A stretch of 64,000 bases of DNA from Ianthella basta (GCA_964019415.1 OZ025872.1:1624199-1688198); one strand, 5' to 3'. Shown: positions 21,285 to 33,230, counted from the first letter of the stretch. The notes: generated by a model from the sequence alone, not told the origin. Numbers and translations: made by a program.

Positions 21285-21617
21285 AACCATACAGCCTTGA
21301 AATCAGAGCTGAGAAACGAACTGGCTACGAGCTGGGAGCAGGTTTTGTGTACACCGCTCTGGGAAACGCTGTGGCTGACGTGGCTGACAGTGAGTGCTTA
21401 CACTTAGCTGACACGCCGCATCCACTGCTGACCTGTAAGAAACGTCTGCTGCGAGATGACCAGTCCAAGTTGAGACCCATATCAAACGACGTTTTCTCAG
21501 TCATTGTCAGAAATAGTAAACTACTTCCGGAAGACGCGTGATGACGCAATGACAAGTAGGTAAACTGATTCACTGCCGCTACTTGACCAATTATTGGGAT
21601 CTATAACACTTAAATGG
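21285..21617. other. No gene recognised
   Basis: Possible tail of the pogo element; no terminal repeat recognised. Confidence 0.4.
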
Positions 21618-21707
21618 TGACCAATCGGTGTCTCTGAAGATTTAGACCACTCGGCACTCAGGTGCTTTGTGCCTCATGCTCTAAATCTCAGAGACACCTC
21701 TTGGTCA
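21618..21707. repeat. Foldback hairpin with decayed GGGCGCGAAGCGCCC-type core
   Basis: Arms of 28 bases pair with few mismatches (TGACCAATCGGTGTCTCTGA with TCAGAGACACCTCTTGGTCA). The loop, reversed, reads GAGGCACAAAGCACC, like the core of the other hairpins after CpG decay. Confidence 0.75.
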
Positions 21708-21947
21708 GCATTTTACTATTACATATATTACATTGTGTAGCTAAGACAATTGCGCATGTACATTGAGTCATAAACAGTTGTGCTAATTGTACCATGTGTC
21801 CCTCAACATGTTGGCAAGCACTGTTTATCAATAACTTCATTTCCTTGTTCTTTGTAATGTCAACTAATAAGGAATGTTCTGCCTCGTGTGTGTGTGCGTC
21901 TGTGTGTGTGCTTGTCAAAGTGTGCTACTATAGTACGTACAACTTAC

Positions 21948-22013
21948 TCTTCAGCTCCTTCTTGACATTGCTACCATGCTCCTCCAGCACTTGAATGGCT
22001 TCCTGCACAACCT
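21948..22013 (-). CDS. Short (66-bp) death-fold exon form, copy 1
   Basis: Covers only the last third of the domain (EVVQEAIQVLEEHG, then KKELK). Donor A|GTAAGTTG is intact. On the other side a CA tract replaces the first two thirds; the sense strand reads CACACCAAACCTGCAG just before it, which could serve as an acceptor. Used that way, the exon is 66 bases, phase 1-1 and open. Copies at 56438 and 57352 have the same junction and length. A truncated pseudo-exon is the alternative. Confidence 0.45.
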
Positions 22014-22023
22014 CTGCAGGTTT

Positions 22024-22181
<158 letters not shown>

Positions 22182-22331
22182 ACTACATTTAATCACAACC
22201 TTTGTAATGTTTCCTTAAACAAATGGTGGAGTTGTACATTAATGCAGTCTATGCAGCTGGTGCATGTGTCACTATCAAGTAGTCATAGTGCAGTACTTGG
22301 AACACAACTCGTCAAAGGGTACATAACTCAC

Positions 22332-22514
22332 TCTTCAGCTCCTCCACATGGCAGCCATGTTCCTCTAGCACTTGAATGGCTTCCTGCACTACGTCCGCAG
22401 GTTTGGTTAACAGGACTTGAGCAAGGTGGTACTCCCACTTCCACCACCCCTTCCTAGTCACCTCATAGATCTCCTCTGCTGTTAGGAGGTGTCTAGTGAA
22501 GAGCTCATTCAGTA
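22332..22514 (-). CDS. Death-fold (CARD-like) exon, copy 3
   Basis: 183 bases (61 codons), open, phase 1-1, acceptor CACCCTGCAG and donor A|GTGAGTTATG. Reads LNELFTRHLLTAEEIYEVTR, then KWEYHLAQVLLTKPADVVQE and ends EEHGCHVEELK. It is nearly identical to the copy at 57776-57958, which shares the IYEVT variant, so these two are the closest relatives in the array. Confidence 0.75.
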
Positions 22515-22979
22515 CTGCAGGGTGTGAATAGATTTAGAAATCACCTGACCACTCACTGCTTCATGCAGTGTGCTGTGTACACATTTTCACTACACAGTAT
22601 ACACTCAGCAGTTGGACACATGTAAAAGGAACCAAAAAGTAAGACCCCTCCTACCCCTACCCCTGCACTGTTATTACCATACATCAAGTAAGCACCATTC
22701 CCACCAATACCTTACCATAGTCCCTACACAGCCCTATTCTACACATACAGTAGGCAGAAAGGTCTACCACAGGTATTCTCACATGGATAACTGTTTAAGC
22801 ACAACACCCATGGCACTATTCCAAGCTATACAAACCCACCCACACACACACATCATAAACAGTTTTACATTGTGCCATGTGCTCTTCAACAAGTGGGCAA
22901 TCATATTTTATCCCAGGGACTCCATTTCACATACTGTACTATTGTACTTTAGTCCTGATAGGAATGTTTCACCCCACTC

Positions 22980-23870
22980 TCAGGTTTGCTTGTGTGGTGT
23001 GTGTGTGTGTGGGGGGGGGGGGGGTCGTGTCATGCAACATCCAAGTTGGTAATCCTTGGGTACTGGGTTAAGGCCCTGCCAATGGCACGACGGCGGTCAG
23101 TTGTGTCCTGTTCTTGCTCATCTCATTATGATCAGATAACCTCAGCCTAGAAAACCAAGAAATGTCATCCATCACTCCCCTCTCCCCCCTTCACTTGATC
23201 CAACAGTCTGCCTGGTGCTGGGTGTGGAGACAAGACTTGTGGTATACACGTAGCTGTCATTGCATCATGACATAAGATAGAATGAAGCTCTACTTCGTCA
23301 AGTGACAGAGGATCTCTGGTTGAATGGATAGTACGTTGTATGGTGCTTTTCTTGAGTTTTTCTGTGAGGAAACTGCGATTAGCTGCTGTTTTCATTTAAA
23401 GAAGCATTTATGCACGAACCACTTCCAAAGAGTTGTCAATATACCCATTTCCCTCCATTTCGTTTGAACTTTGAACCATTCCAGGCAAAAGCTCACGTCA
23501 GCGAGATTTGTTCGCGTACGAGTCGTTCGTCATTTTAGTATAAAAGAAATTGAAAAGCATCCCATTCCAAAGTGTGATTCCGGAATTATGCCTGAAATTC
23601 CGCATTTTACCTTAGGCCTAACTGTCAGGGACTTCAGTGGTTCTGTAGTAGAAGACCACCCCAGTGAGGGATTTTCTTGGCCTGTATCACTCCATTCTCG
23701 TAGACACCTTAGAGTACAAGCAGTTTATGGATGGGTGTATGGTGTGTGGTGTGTGTGTGAGCATGCGCGCGCGCGCACGCGTGTGTGTGTGTGTGTGTAT
23801 GAGTGTTTAATTTAATCACAACCTTTGTCATGCTTCTATAAACAAAGGATGGAGATGTACATTAAAACAG
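22980..23870. other. No gene recognised; G tract and TG/CG tract
   Basis: A run of about 14 G at 23011-23024 and a TG/GC tract at 23740-23805. A minus-strand open stretch at 23165-23395 (MKTAANRSFLTEKLKKSTIQ...) looks protein-like in composition but matches nothing I know. Confidence 0.45.
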
Positions 23871-23910
23871 TCTATGCAGTTGGTGCATGTGCCACCATCA
23901 AGTTGTCATA

Positions 23911-24928
23911 CACAGGGTAGTTATAACTGGAAACCTCAAATATGGCCGCTATTTTGCACCTTTTTAAAACTTTATATTCTCATTCTGTGTATGTTTGTAC
24001 AAAGTTTGACTAATCAAATAGTAAAATACGTCCATTGCTTTATCAGAAAAAGCAAACAACCGATCGACAATCAGTTCTAGGAAGAAATGTAACACCTTCA
24101 AAGATGGCATACTTGGCGACTTACAACGAAAAGTGGCATTGTATCCAGCTGCCTTAGAGACAAATCAGTGATTGCGTAAGGTGCAGAACAAGGTAAACTA
24201 ACATAATCTTCTTTGGGGTTTGAGGAAATACTATCTGTTACGAAGAAAATGATGAAAAACACATTTTTGTCTCCAATTAAAATGCAATTTCACACTTGAA
24301 ACATTATATTCTTGGCAATGGATTGCAATTCTTTAAACCCCTTAGGAAAATATGTAAGCATAAAGTCAACTAAGTGTACTTACGCAGAACTAACCTGCGA
24401 TCAATGCGCTCTTATAATGCCACGTTTTTATACAAATCTTCCAACAGCCATTTTCCAGACATGTCACTTCCAATTGCGCAATAATGTCCTTTCTAAAATG
24501 GCCGCCGTTAGCAATCTATGTGTGAAAGGAAGTGAAAAGCTTCTTACCGTACGATCACGTCATTCACTGTGACTCAGATATCAATTCTGCTAAGTATGTG
24601 ATAGGGTGGGTCAAGGTGAATGGTGAGTTTAGTAACTTTAACGCCACTTTCCTGATGCCGATGCTTGTTTGGTGTCAGTTTTGAGTGATACTGCTGGTCT
24701 GCACAAATATTAATGATGCAATCTTCGAACGAATGCGTAATTCACATATTGTGGTGCGGATTTGTGATTCCTTCCTGATGAAAAGACATTGTTAAGGGAA
24801 ACACTGACTAAATTTGTAAGCTTTTGCTGGGTAGTGATGTCATATGATATCATTGCAAAAAGGCGATAAATGGTAGTAATCTACACCGTACAGCCAAAGT
24901 GGAGGTTTCCAGTTATAACTACCCTGTG
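23911..24928. mobile_element. Non-autonomous DNA element, CACAGGG family, copy 2
   Basis: 1.02 kb; ends CACAGGGTAGTTATAACTGG and mirror. It splits the donor-side flank of the next exon cleanly: GTCATA before and TAGTGCAATACTTGG after give a TA target duplication. It resembles copy 1 over the left 250 bases with many differences and has no transposase. Confidence 0.9.
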
Positions 24929-25024
24929 TAGTGCAATACTTGGAACACAACTTGACGAAGTGTGCAACTATAGTACTAGGGCATGCATTAAAATGCAACC
25001 AGCCTTGGCTTGGCAATATCTCAC

Positions 25025-25210
25025 TCAACAGCACCTCCTTCACATGGCGGCCATATTCCTCCATCACTTGAATGGCTTCCTGCACTACCTCTGCACGCTT
25101 GGCTAACATGACTTGTACAAGATGGTCCTCTGACTCCCAGCACCCCTTCCTAGTCACCTCAGAGCACTCTTCTGCTGTTAGGAGGTGTCTGGTTAAGAGC
25201 TCATTTAGTG
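25025..25210 (-). CDS. Death-fold (CARD-like) exon, copy 4
   Basis: 186 bases (62 codons), open, phase 1-1. Acceptor CACACCATGCAG, donor TTGA|GTGAGATA. Reads LNELLTRHLLTAEECSEVTR, then ESEDHLVQVMLAKRAEVVQE and EEYGRHVKEVLLS. It is the most diverged full copy but keeps every frame and splice feature. Mobile elements sit in both adjoining introns: a CACAGGG element beyond the donor and a Harbinger element 17 bases before the acceptor, which may have damaged its branch-point and pyrimidine tract. Confidence 0.65.
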
Positions 25211-25227
25211 CTGCATGGTGTGAATAA

Positions 25228-26018
25228 GGCCCCTGTTTACACAAAAACGTTTTCGCCTGTATCTGTAACTTTTTGGTTACATTTGCACCTTCTGTTTACA
25301 CGAAAATGCCTAAAACAATCTGGAAAACATATGTTTTTAAAAACAGCTTCCAAAGTGCATTGTTTTGAAAATGTAGTTGTATCGTAGCCATGTAAACGGG
25401 TGGAAATGGAATGATTCGGAAATCTTGAACCTTTGTAGAAATGTAATTGAGTGTTCTTTCATCAATTGAATGAAGACTAGATTTGGTGCACTTAAGAGAG
25501 TCATGGACGTCAACACAGAAGACCTGCCATATGTAATTTATTCCTGCTTCGCCCTACATAACTTCTGTGAGACCAACAATGAAAGCATTGGGGAAGACAG
25601 AGTCAGAGTTGCTATCAATTACAACATTGATTTTTAACCCACAACTGTACTGAACAGATATATGACAAACTGCAATGAAGCAGAGGGCAAGAGGGTAAGA
25701 AATGTCCTTACAAGGTACTTTGATTCTTAGTTAATTCTGCTTATATACTACTGGTGTACCTTCAGAATCTATTCATGCATCATACTGTACATTTAGTTCA
25801 TATAATCTATAATTGACTGACTGAAGCTTGCTCACGAATAGCAACTGCAAGCATTTGACATGACTTTAATCATAATGTACTACGAGCAAGCGCTGCCGAA
25901 TGCTCGCCCGCATCGTGTTGCCCAGTGGACAATGCAGGCCATCAAACATGGCAAAACAGAAGGAATATTCGCTTGACAAAACGTCTCCGGGCGAAAATGT
26001 TTTCATGTAAACGGGGCC
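25228..26018 (+). mobile_element. PIF/Harbinger derivative
   Basis: 791 bases with ends GGCCCCTGTTTACACAAAAA and (reversed) GGCCCCGTTTACATGAAAAC, flanked by the TAA target duplication typical of Harbinger. Inside, the plus strand reads MDVNTEDLPYVIYSCFALHN followed by FCETNNE, the C-terminal end of a HARBI1-type transposase nuclease. Most of the transposase is deleted, so this copy is non-autonomous. Confidence 0.88.
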
Positions 26019-26282
26019 TAAGTTTAGAAATCACTTGACCACTCACTGCTTCATGCAGTGTGCTGTGAGCACATTTTCAATACATAGTATACACTCAACA
26101 GTTGGACACATGCAAAAGGAACCAGAAAGTAAGACCCCTCCCACCCTTACCCCTGCACTGTTATTACCATACATCAAGTAAGCACCATTCCCACCAATAC
26201 CCTACCATAGTCCCTAGCACATAGCCCTATTCTAAACATACAGTAGGCAGAAGGTCTACCGGGGGTATTCTCACATGGACAG

Positions 26283-27048
26283 CTCGCATATGGGTTATGT
26301 CAAGTTTTGATTACATAAGGTAATATGACACATGAAGGTGTGAATTCCTGTGTTGCCATGGTAATGCAAGCGTTGACATGCGACATGCGTGTGATCTGAT
26401 AGGCGCCTGAGGCCGAAATCGTTTCAAAATAGGGTATCTTGCAGATAGATACATGCTCAAGTACAGCGACAGCCTTACCTTGCAGGTCGGATGAAAATCA
26501 TTTCAGTATAACTGCCGAATAGCACAACGAATCACAGCATCGTCGGACACTTTCTGGAAATGTCACGGGGATATCACTTGTCATCACAAGTACGGAGGGC
26601 TTTTGGCCAGTGCAGTCAGGAAACCGCCGTGTGGTAATCATTGCGACGCCTTCTCACCGAGATCAACATTGAAAAGGTTAGCCAAGTAAATTTTCTGGCC
26701 TTTCCATGAGGCATAATACTACCAATTGTTCCTATCTGGAGTTATGTGAGCTGATATTTTTGATACCAGCTATTAGTCAAAGTTTTCTTATGATAACTCC
26801 AGAGTGGAATGGTTTAACAACTTATGCCACATGGAAAAGTTAGATAGTGCTAATGCGCATCGGATGAAACTGTTTTCTGTTGGCTGCGACTTCCCCCCGA
26901 TTATTATATCTTGATGTCGGAAAGAATTGTTAACATGAATCATCCACAGTTTAATAGAGGGTAGTAGTCTCACTTTAATCCAGCTGAGCAAGTATGAGAA
27001 CCAAGCCAAAATATGAAGGTCAAAATCGGCCGTGCGCAGCAGCCACAT
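26283..27048. mobile_element. Unclassified insertion in the exon-unit flank
   Basis: The conserved flank ends at GGACAGCT and resumes at CTGTTTATGCAC, so about 765 bases are inserted. The ends are imperfect inverted repeats (GCATATGGGTTATG against GCACATGTGAGTTATG). The superfamily is unknown and the borders are good to a few bases. Confidence 0.5.
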
Positions 27049-27339
27049 TGTTTACATAGCCATAACTCACATGTGCTGTTTATGCACACACGTGTGTGTG
27101 CACACACACGCATACCACATCCATTGCACTATTCCAATCTATCCAAACCAACACACACATCAGTGCCATGTGTCCTCAACAAGTAATCAATCACTGTTTC
27201 ACCCTAGTGATTCCATTTCACATACCATTGTAATTTAGTCTTAAATGTCAGCTATTTCACAGTGCTGAGGTGTATACAGAATTCTACACAGAGATCTGAG
27301 GGCGAGTGTGTAGAATGGCATATATGTACACCAAAAAGC

Positions 27340-28201
27340 ACCATGAATGATATCTATATCAGACAGCACAGTAGTGCTGTCTATGTAGGAACGGCAGTTA
27401 TTGTTTGTATGCTGTAATACAAATGAAAAGTTGCGCTACTCCTGAACAGGACCGAAAACCGACAAATGAAGCTTACCACGTTGAAGCAGGGACTGAACAG
27501 TGCACATAGCTTACCTTACTTCCCAACCAAGGTGCGCCTACATGTAGAGAGCACCCTCAACATTTCGCACGTTTCGTTGTCGTCTTATTATTCATTTTCT
27601 TCTTTGACAGCTGTAGTGCATGAACCAAAGGGTCCATGCAAGTACTTCTTGCACCATAATTATTGCATTAATTGTTGGTGGCTGCATTCCTTTGTAGGTT
27701 AGAAGGAGGCGTAGGTTACTGTGGAAGAAGGCGCTCACATCGACTCCCGATACAGTGCATTGCCAAGGAGAGTGGACGCCATTTTCAAATGATGTAATAA
27801 CAACTGGAATAAACAGGTAATCCATTGCATCCGTGGACACCTCTCTGTTGCTCTGTGGGCAACTGGAACTCTCTTTGCCTTGCTCTACACCTCAGTGATT
27901 AATTCGCAGCCTCCTCTGTGCGTTCAACATACTATTGCAGTCAAGGTAAGCTGCTTTTGGGGTCTCCGCTTTCCTAGACTGTTTCCCTGAGACAATTGCT
28001 CACACTGTTGCATCATTTGCGCGTTGCTCACGACATTTGCCACTATAGTACTACTCTAGTCAAGACTAGCAGCGAAATGGCACATCTTCCCTTGTCTTCT
28101 TCGCTGTCTTTTGGCATCATTGTGTTTTTCTCTGTTGTGTGTGTGTCTGTTCGCAATCCACCCTGCTGCTGGGGTAAGGCCCTCTTCTGTTGCAGTAGCA
28201 T
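27340..28201. other. No gene recognised
   Basis: Open stretches at 27466-27702 (+) and 27592-27840 (-) lack recognisable domains. The word ACCCTGCTGCTGGGG near 28163 recurs near 32841, on the far side of the gypsy element. Confidence 0.5.
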
Positions 28202-28230
28202 GTCCTTGTGATGGACATATGATTGTACTA

Positions 28231-29280
28231 CAGTGAATCCTCGTTAATCCGCCACCGCTTTATGCGCCAAACCCGTTAATCCACCGACATTCGTGCGCAT
28301 TAATTCATTTGTATGGCTTTACTATTGATGTAATCCGCCAATCCGTTAATCCGCCTCTGCCACGCGTTTCTGACGTCACTTCCTCTAATTATACGTGTTA
28401 CCTAACACTTTATCCGCCAATTCAGAAGATGGCTGCTGCGAGGAAGAGAGCGCGATGTGATTTGACAGTTTTACAGAAGAAGGAGATGTGCAAGTTCAAA
28501 GCCAAGCATGCTACATCAACGCAGGAGCAGATTGCTGAGCATTTTTCTAGCAAATGGAGTATTCATATCGCGCGAAGGACAGTGGGAGATGTTTTAAAGC
28601 GAAAGGCCGATTGGGAAACCCGAGAATCCCATCAATGCAGCCAGAAGCGTATGAGGAAGCCTAAGTTCGAATCGCTTGAGGAAGCCCTTGGCATGTGGTT
28701 CAGCACAATGCAGGCAAAGAAGGCCATAATTTCGGACGCCATACTGTTGGAGAAGGGGAAGGAGTTTGCAGAAAGACTCCAGTGCGAGGATTTTATGGCG
28801 TCATAAGGTTGGCTGAGTCGCTTTATGAAGACATTGACGGCAGTGAAGAGGTCAATGAAGAGGACAGTAGAGACCCTGTGCCAACACTGAAGCAAGCCTT
28901 ACAAGCTGCACAATTACTTCAGCAGAATTACTTGGATAGTACTGTGAGAAATGAGGATGATGCCTGGATGATTTTGAAACTGCAGGAGAAGCTTGAAAAG
29001 AACAGTGTACAAGCGCGAGTGCAAACTTCTCGTTTAGATTATTTTGCATAAGCTCTATAACTTCAACAATGAATGTAGTCCAGTGCTTCTTTTATTGACC
29101 TTGTGTTTCTCTTTGTATGATTGATGCTTTGCAGTGATATCTGTTTCTGTTTACTGCATGTATTTGATAGTTATTTACAGTGATGGTACATTGTTTCAGC
29201 CAAACTCATTAATCCGCCAAACTCGTTAATCCGCCAAAAAATGCCAAAACGAATTGTGGCGGATTAACGAGAGTACACTG
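28231..29280 (+). mobile_element. Tigger/pogo element inserted in the first gypsy LTR
   Basis: 1,050 bases, ends CAGTGAATCC and CAGTGTACTC followed in both by TCGTTAATCCGCCAC; TA target duplications at 28229-28230 and 29281-29282. The same site in the second LTR (32476-32818) is empty, proving the insertion. The catalytic middle of the transposase is deleted. Confidence 0.95.
28429..28806 (+). CDS. Tigger transposase, DNA-binding N-terminus
   Basis: 125 residues starting MAAARKRARCDLTVLQKKEM. Two helix-turn-helix parts as in CENP-B: first around STQEQIAEHFSSKWSIHIAR, then around FESLEEALGMWFSTMQAKKA. It ends in ERLQCEDFMAS just before the deletion that removed the DDE domain. From about 28807 the C-terminal end of the same protein can still be read in another frame (PTLKQALQAAQLLQQNYLDS ... 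SRLDYFA). DNA binding without catalysis is possible in principle. Confidence 0.82.
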   Translation: MAAARKRARCDLTVLQKKEMCKFKAKHATSTQEQIAEHFSSKWSIHIARRTVGDVLKRKADWETRESHQCSQKRMRKPKFESLEEALGMWFSTMQAKKAIISDAILLEKGKEFAERLQCEDFMAS

Positions 29281-30759
29281 TATGAAACGTGATCATAATA
29301 TTATCTTACCTGTACTGTTGTTGTGTGATCAGCTGTGTATGTTGTGGCTTGTATCTGTATCCGTTAGTTATGGATTATGCTGACCTTCTGTATTATTGAT
29401 TTATGCATGGGATGTAATTGGTGCAGCTGTACTTTTGATTTGGTGATATTGTGGTTGTTGGAGGCTAGAGTTTTGCAGTGAGTTGTACCTCTTGTTGTTG
29501 GCCGCAGTGTTGTGCCTAATCATTGCTCCAGTCCTGTTCAGTGTTATCGAACGTTCCTCCGTACGGCGGAGTCTCTGTGACATTCGGACTCTTTATCACA
29601 TTTGGTGTCAGAAGTGGGATCAACCGGCGGACAGCAGTATTTGTCGGGTCTCACATGTGCACAAGTCTTACCGAGTGAGCACGTCTGAGGGAGACGCGGG
29701 AGAGCAGTCGGCGTCAGTTGGGTTGTCGGAGATATTGAAAGTCTTAGTGGAAGACAGACAGCGGCTGGAGCGGGAGCATGCAGAGGACCGGCGCAGGCAC
29801 AAGGAGCAAATGGAGCTGATGCGCTGTCTGGTTGATGAGTTGCGGCGCCCGGTGCCGGAGCCTAAAGCTGACGTGGCGGCCTTGCTGAAGCTGATGAAGC
29901 TCATGGAACAGGACGACATCAAAGCATACAGAGAGGTACCCCAGACGTCAACAGGGTTTTCCCCTTTGAGTTGTTATATGGCCGGAATGTACGAGGTCCC
30001 CTGGATGTGCTAAGAGAATCATGGGAAGCCAGTCAACAGAGTAATGAAAGTGTTGTATCCCATATTCTCCTGACCAAAGAAAGGCTGAGAAGTATGTCTG
30101 AAATTGTGCAGCAGGACGTGTCCAGAGCACAGGACAAGCAAAAAAGATGGTACGACCAGACTGCATGTGATCGAGAGCTTCACCCAGGAGACCAGGTACT
30201 TTGGTTGCTGCCAACGTCTATGAACAAACTACTCGCACAATGGCAGGGGCCATATCAGGTGTTGCAGAAGGTTGGCAAAGTGAACTACATGGTTGATATG
30301 CATGACCGTAGGAAGAGAAAGAGAATCATCCATATCAACATGTTACGGGAGTTCCATATGCCTAAGGTATTCGACAACTGCCGGATGGAAGAGGTATCCA
30401 GAGAAGGTCAGGATGATGACATTCCAGTGTGGAATGAATGTCCACATGGCCAACCGACTATGGGCAAGGAATTGGACGAAGCTCAGTATGAACAAATACA
30501 AGGGTTGTTTGGACATTTCACAGAATAGCTGAAGGACCGCCCAGGTAAGACTGAGCTGGTTGAGCACCAAATTGAGACAGAAGCAGCCAATCCAGTCAGT
30601 TACCTCTGTACAGATTGCCACAGGTCTATCAAGGAAGAGCTGCACAAAATGTTGGCAGATGGAATAATTGAGCTCTCCAACAGTGATTGGGCTGCGCCAA
30701 TCGTTCTTATACCAAAGAAGGATGGATCCCTCAGATTGTGTGTAGACTACAGGAGACCA

Positions 30760-31370
30760 AGAGTAGATAAGAGATGCGAGTGTGCAACCGCGTATACGCA
30801 CCCGTAACAGCATTTTTCTAAAATGACGCAACACGTCACACGTGGGCATGGTAACGCTACTTAATATTCTGATGTAATGGATGAATACTATTAACTCGAT
30901 CTGCCAGTCTGTATATATATACCTCGGCAACGATTGCGAGCCTTTCGGTTTGTTAGTCGGGAGTTGCAACAATGTCCAGGACACCTCTGGAGCGCCCGCT
31001 AGGAAGGACCAGGACAGCAAGCGTGGATTTGGGTCACAGCGCTGCCATCCACAGCTCCGCAGCGCTGTCCACCGAGTTTCATGGTGGCTACGCATTAAGT
31101 TCTAGGCTCGATCTATCCAGCGAAGAGACCGGCGTCAACCAGCTGGTCCTGGACATCGTTGAAACTCCCGACTAACAAACCGAGAGCTGCGCAATCGATG
31201 CCGAATACGTACAGACTAGAGGATGGAGTTAATGGTATTCATCCATTACATCAGAATATTAAGTAGCATTACCATGCCCACGTGTGACGTGTTGCTACGT
31301 CATTTTAGAAAAATGCTGTTATACACGCAGGGATACGCGGTTGCATACTCTCATCTCTTATCTACTCTTG
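30760..31370. mobile_element. Mutator-like element with long inverted ends
   Basis: 611 bases. The ends AGAGTAGATAAGAGATG pair over about 210 bases per side, leaving a unique centre of under 200 bases. Target duplications AGGAGACCA and AGGAGACTA (nine bases, one mismatch) fit the Mutator superfamily. It lies inside the polymerase region of the gypsy fossil. The centre holds a 67-codon open frame (MSRTPLERPLGRTRTASVDL...) that may be a captured gene piece. Confidence 0.82.
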
Positions 31371-32475
31371 AGGAGACTAAATGGGGTTTCCCAATCAGAT
31401 GCCTATCCTATGCCAAGGATAGATGAACTGATAGACCGGCTGGGAGGGTCTAAGTTTATCACCACATTGGACCTGACACGTGGCTACTGGCAGGTGCCAG
31501 TTACAGAAGCCGACTGCCACAAGACAGCCTTCACAACACCATTTGGGCTCTATCAGATCAAGGTAATGCCTTTTGGTTTGCAAGGTGCCCCAGCGACTTT
31601 CCAACGCATGATGGACAGACTGATAGATGGATGTGATGCTTTTGCAGCAGCTTACTTGGATGATCTGATCATCCATAGCAACACATGGAGAAGCATCTAC
31701 AGCACATTAAGTCCATCTTGGTACACCTTCGTGCAGCTGGGCTGACAGCCAAACCAACCAAATGTCAGTTTGGAATGAGAGAATGTGGTTATCTAGGCCA
31801 TGTTGCAGGCAATGGGATGGTGCAACTGGAACTAAGCAAAGTGGACGCTGTTCAGTGCTTCGCTGTTCCCAAGACCAAAAAGCAGATACGAGCGTTTCTC
31901 AGTCTCACCGGTTATTATCGAAAGCTCATCCCTAACTATGCTTCTGTAGCTGTGGCCTTGACAGACCTGACAAGAAAGTCAGCCCCGAATTGAGTGACGT
32001 GGACCATGGAATGTGATCGGGCATTCCAAAGGCTGAAGTTTTTGCTGTCTTCATCTGAGAAGTCCTGATTTTCAGAAACCGTTCATACTGCAAACTGATG
32101 CCTCTGATTTTGGGGTAGGAGCTGTTCTGAGCCAAGAAGACGAGAATGGAGATGATCATCTAGTTGCTTACTTTGACAGAAAGCTGCTACCCAGCGATAC
32201 TCAACAATTGAAAAGGAGTGCTTAGCTATCAAGCTGGCCACTCATGCATTCCGCGTTTACCTGTTAGATAGACAATTCACTATCTAGACTGATCACCAGG
32301 CTCTTGAGTGGCTTGACCGATTGAAGGAGAATAACTCGTGACTGACTCACTGGAGTCTAGCCTTTCAACCGTATGACTTCATTGTCCAGCACCGTGCTGG
32401 TGGCAAGAACGGCAATGCCGACGCCCTCTCCAGGCTAGAGACAAACAAGTTTGCCTCAGGAGAAGGGGGGAGGGG

Positions 32476-32818
32476 TGTGATGGACACATGATCATACTAT
32501 GAAACGTGATTATAATATTATCTTACCTGTACTGTTGTTCTGTGATCAGCTGTGTATGTAGTGGCTTGTGTACTGTATCCGTTAGTTATGGATTATGCTG
32601 ACCTTCTGTATTATTGATTTATGCATGGGATGTAATTGGTGCAGCTGTACTTTTGATTTGGTGATATTGTGGTCGTTGGAGGCTAGAGTTTTGCAGTGAG
32701 TTGTACCTCTTGTTGTTGGCCGCAGTGTTGTACCTAATCATTGCTCCAGTCTTGTTCAGTGTTATCGAACGTTCCTCCGTATGGCGGAGTCTTCGTGACA
32801 TCCAGACGCTTTATCCCA
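32476..32818 (+). repeat. Second LTR of the gypsy fossil
   Basis: 343 bases, starting TGTGATGGAC and ending in CA. It is followed by the target duplication GTCCT and preceded by a G-rich polypurine tract. Unlike the first LTR it carries no Tigger. Confidence 0.95.
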
Positions 32819-32823
32819 GTCCT

Positions 32824-33230
32824 GCTGCTGGAACAAAACACCCTGCTGCTGGGGTGAGGTTAACAATAGTTTGTAATGACATACCCTGTGGTAAGGGTTA
32901 TGCACAGAATAATGAGAAGGGTGCCAGACTCAATGTCTGGAGTATCTTGCACTGTGAAAAAACAAGCGCACAATGTGGTGGATGGGACCATGTACCCTTT
33001 GATGAAGATGGTAATGTGCCCACTGCCAGAAATGTGTCACTCCGTATCAGGGGTGATGTTCAAAGGGAATGTTACACTACACCCAGGAATAACAAGGCAA
33101 CACGAGCGATGGCATAACTTCTGTAATAGGGTCTGCACGTTGCCACTACACAGACATTTCTTGGCTACACTGTGAAACAAGCTTGAAGCATACAATTGTT
33201 TCATTGACATTTACTGCCAATTCGTACAAG
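32824..33230. other. No gene recognised
   Basis: Region between the gypsy element and the Helitron protein. Contains an open stretch at 32701-33117 that begins inside the LTR and has no known domain; possibly Helitron 5' sequence. Confidence 0.4.

Larger units (their letters stand above)
28207..32818 (+). mobile_element. Ty3/gypsy-type LTR retrotransposon, old and broken (Gmr1-like order)
   Basis: Two LTRs of about 342 bases bound it, with a five-base target duplication GTCCT on both sides. Behind the first LTR lies a tRNA-primed start site beginning TTTGGTGTCAG, and a purine-rich tract precedes the second. Parts in order: a Glu/Arg-rich gag-like stretch (about 29.65-29.95 kb), the end of an integrase (about 29.95-30.5), reverse transcriptase (about 30.55-32.0) and RNase H (about 32.0-32.45). 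Integrase before reverse transcriptase is the order described for Gmr1-like gypsy elements. A Tigger sits in the first LTR and a Mutator-like element in the polymerase region. The LTRs differ at roughly 18 of 342 positions by eye, so the copy is old. It is broken in several places and much of gag and integrase is gone. Confidence 0.85.
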
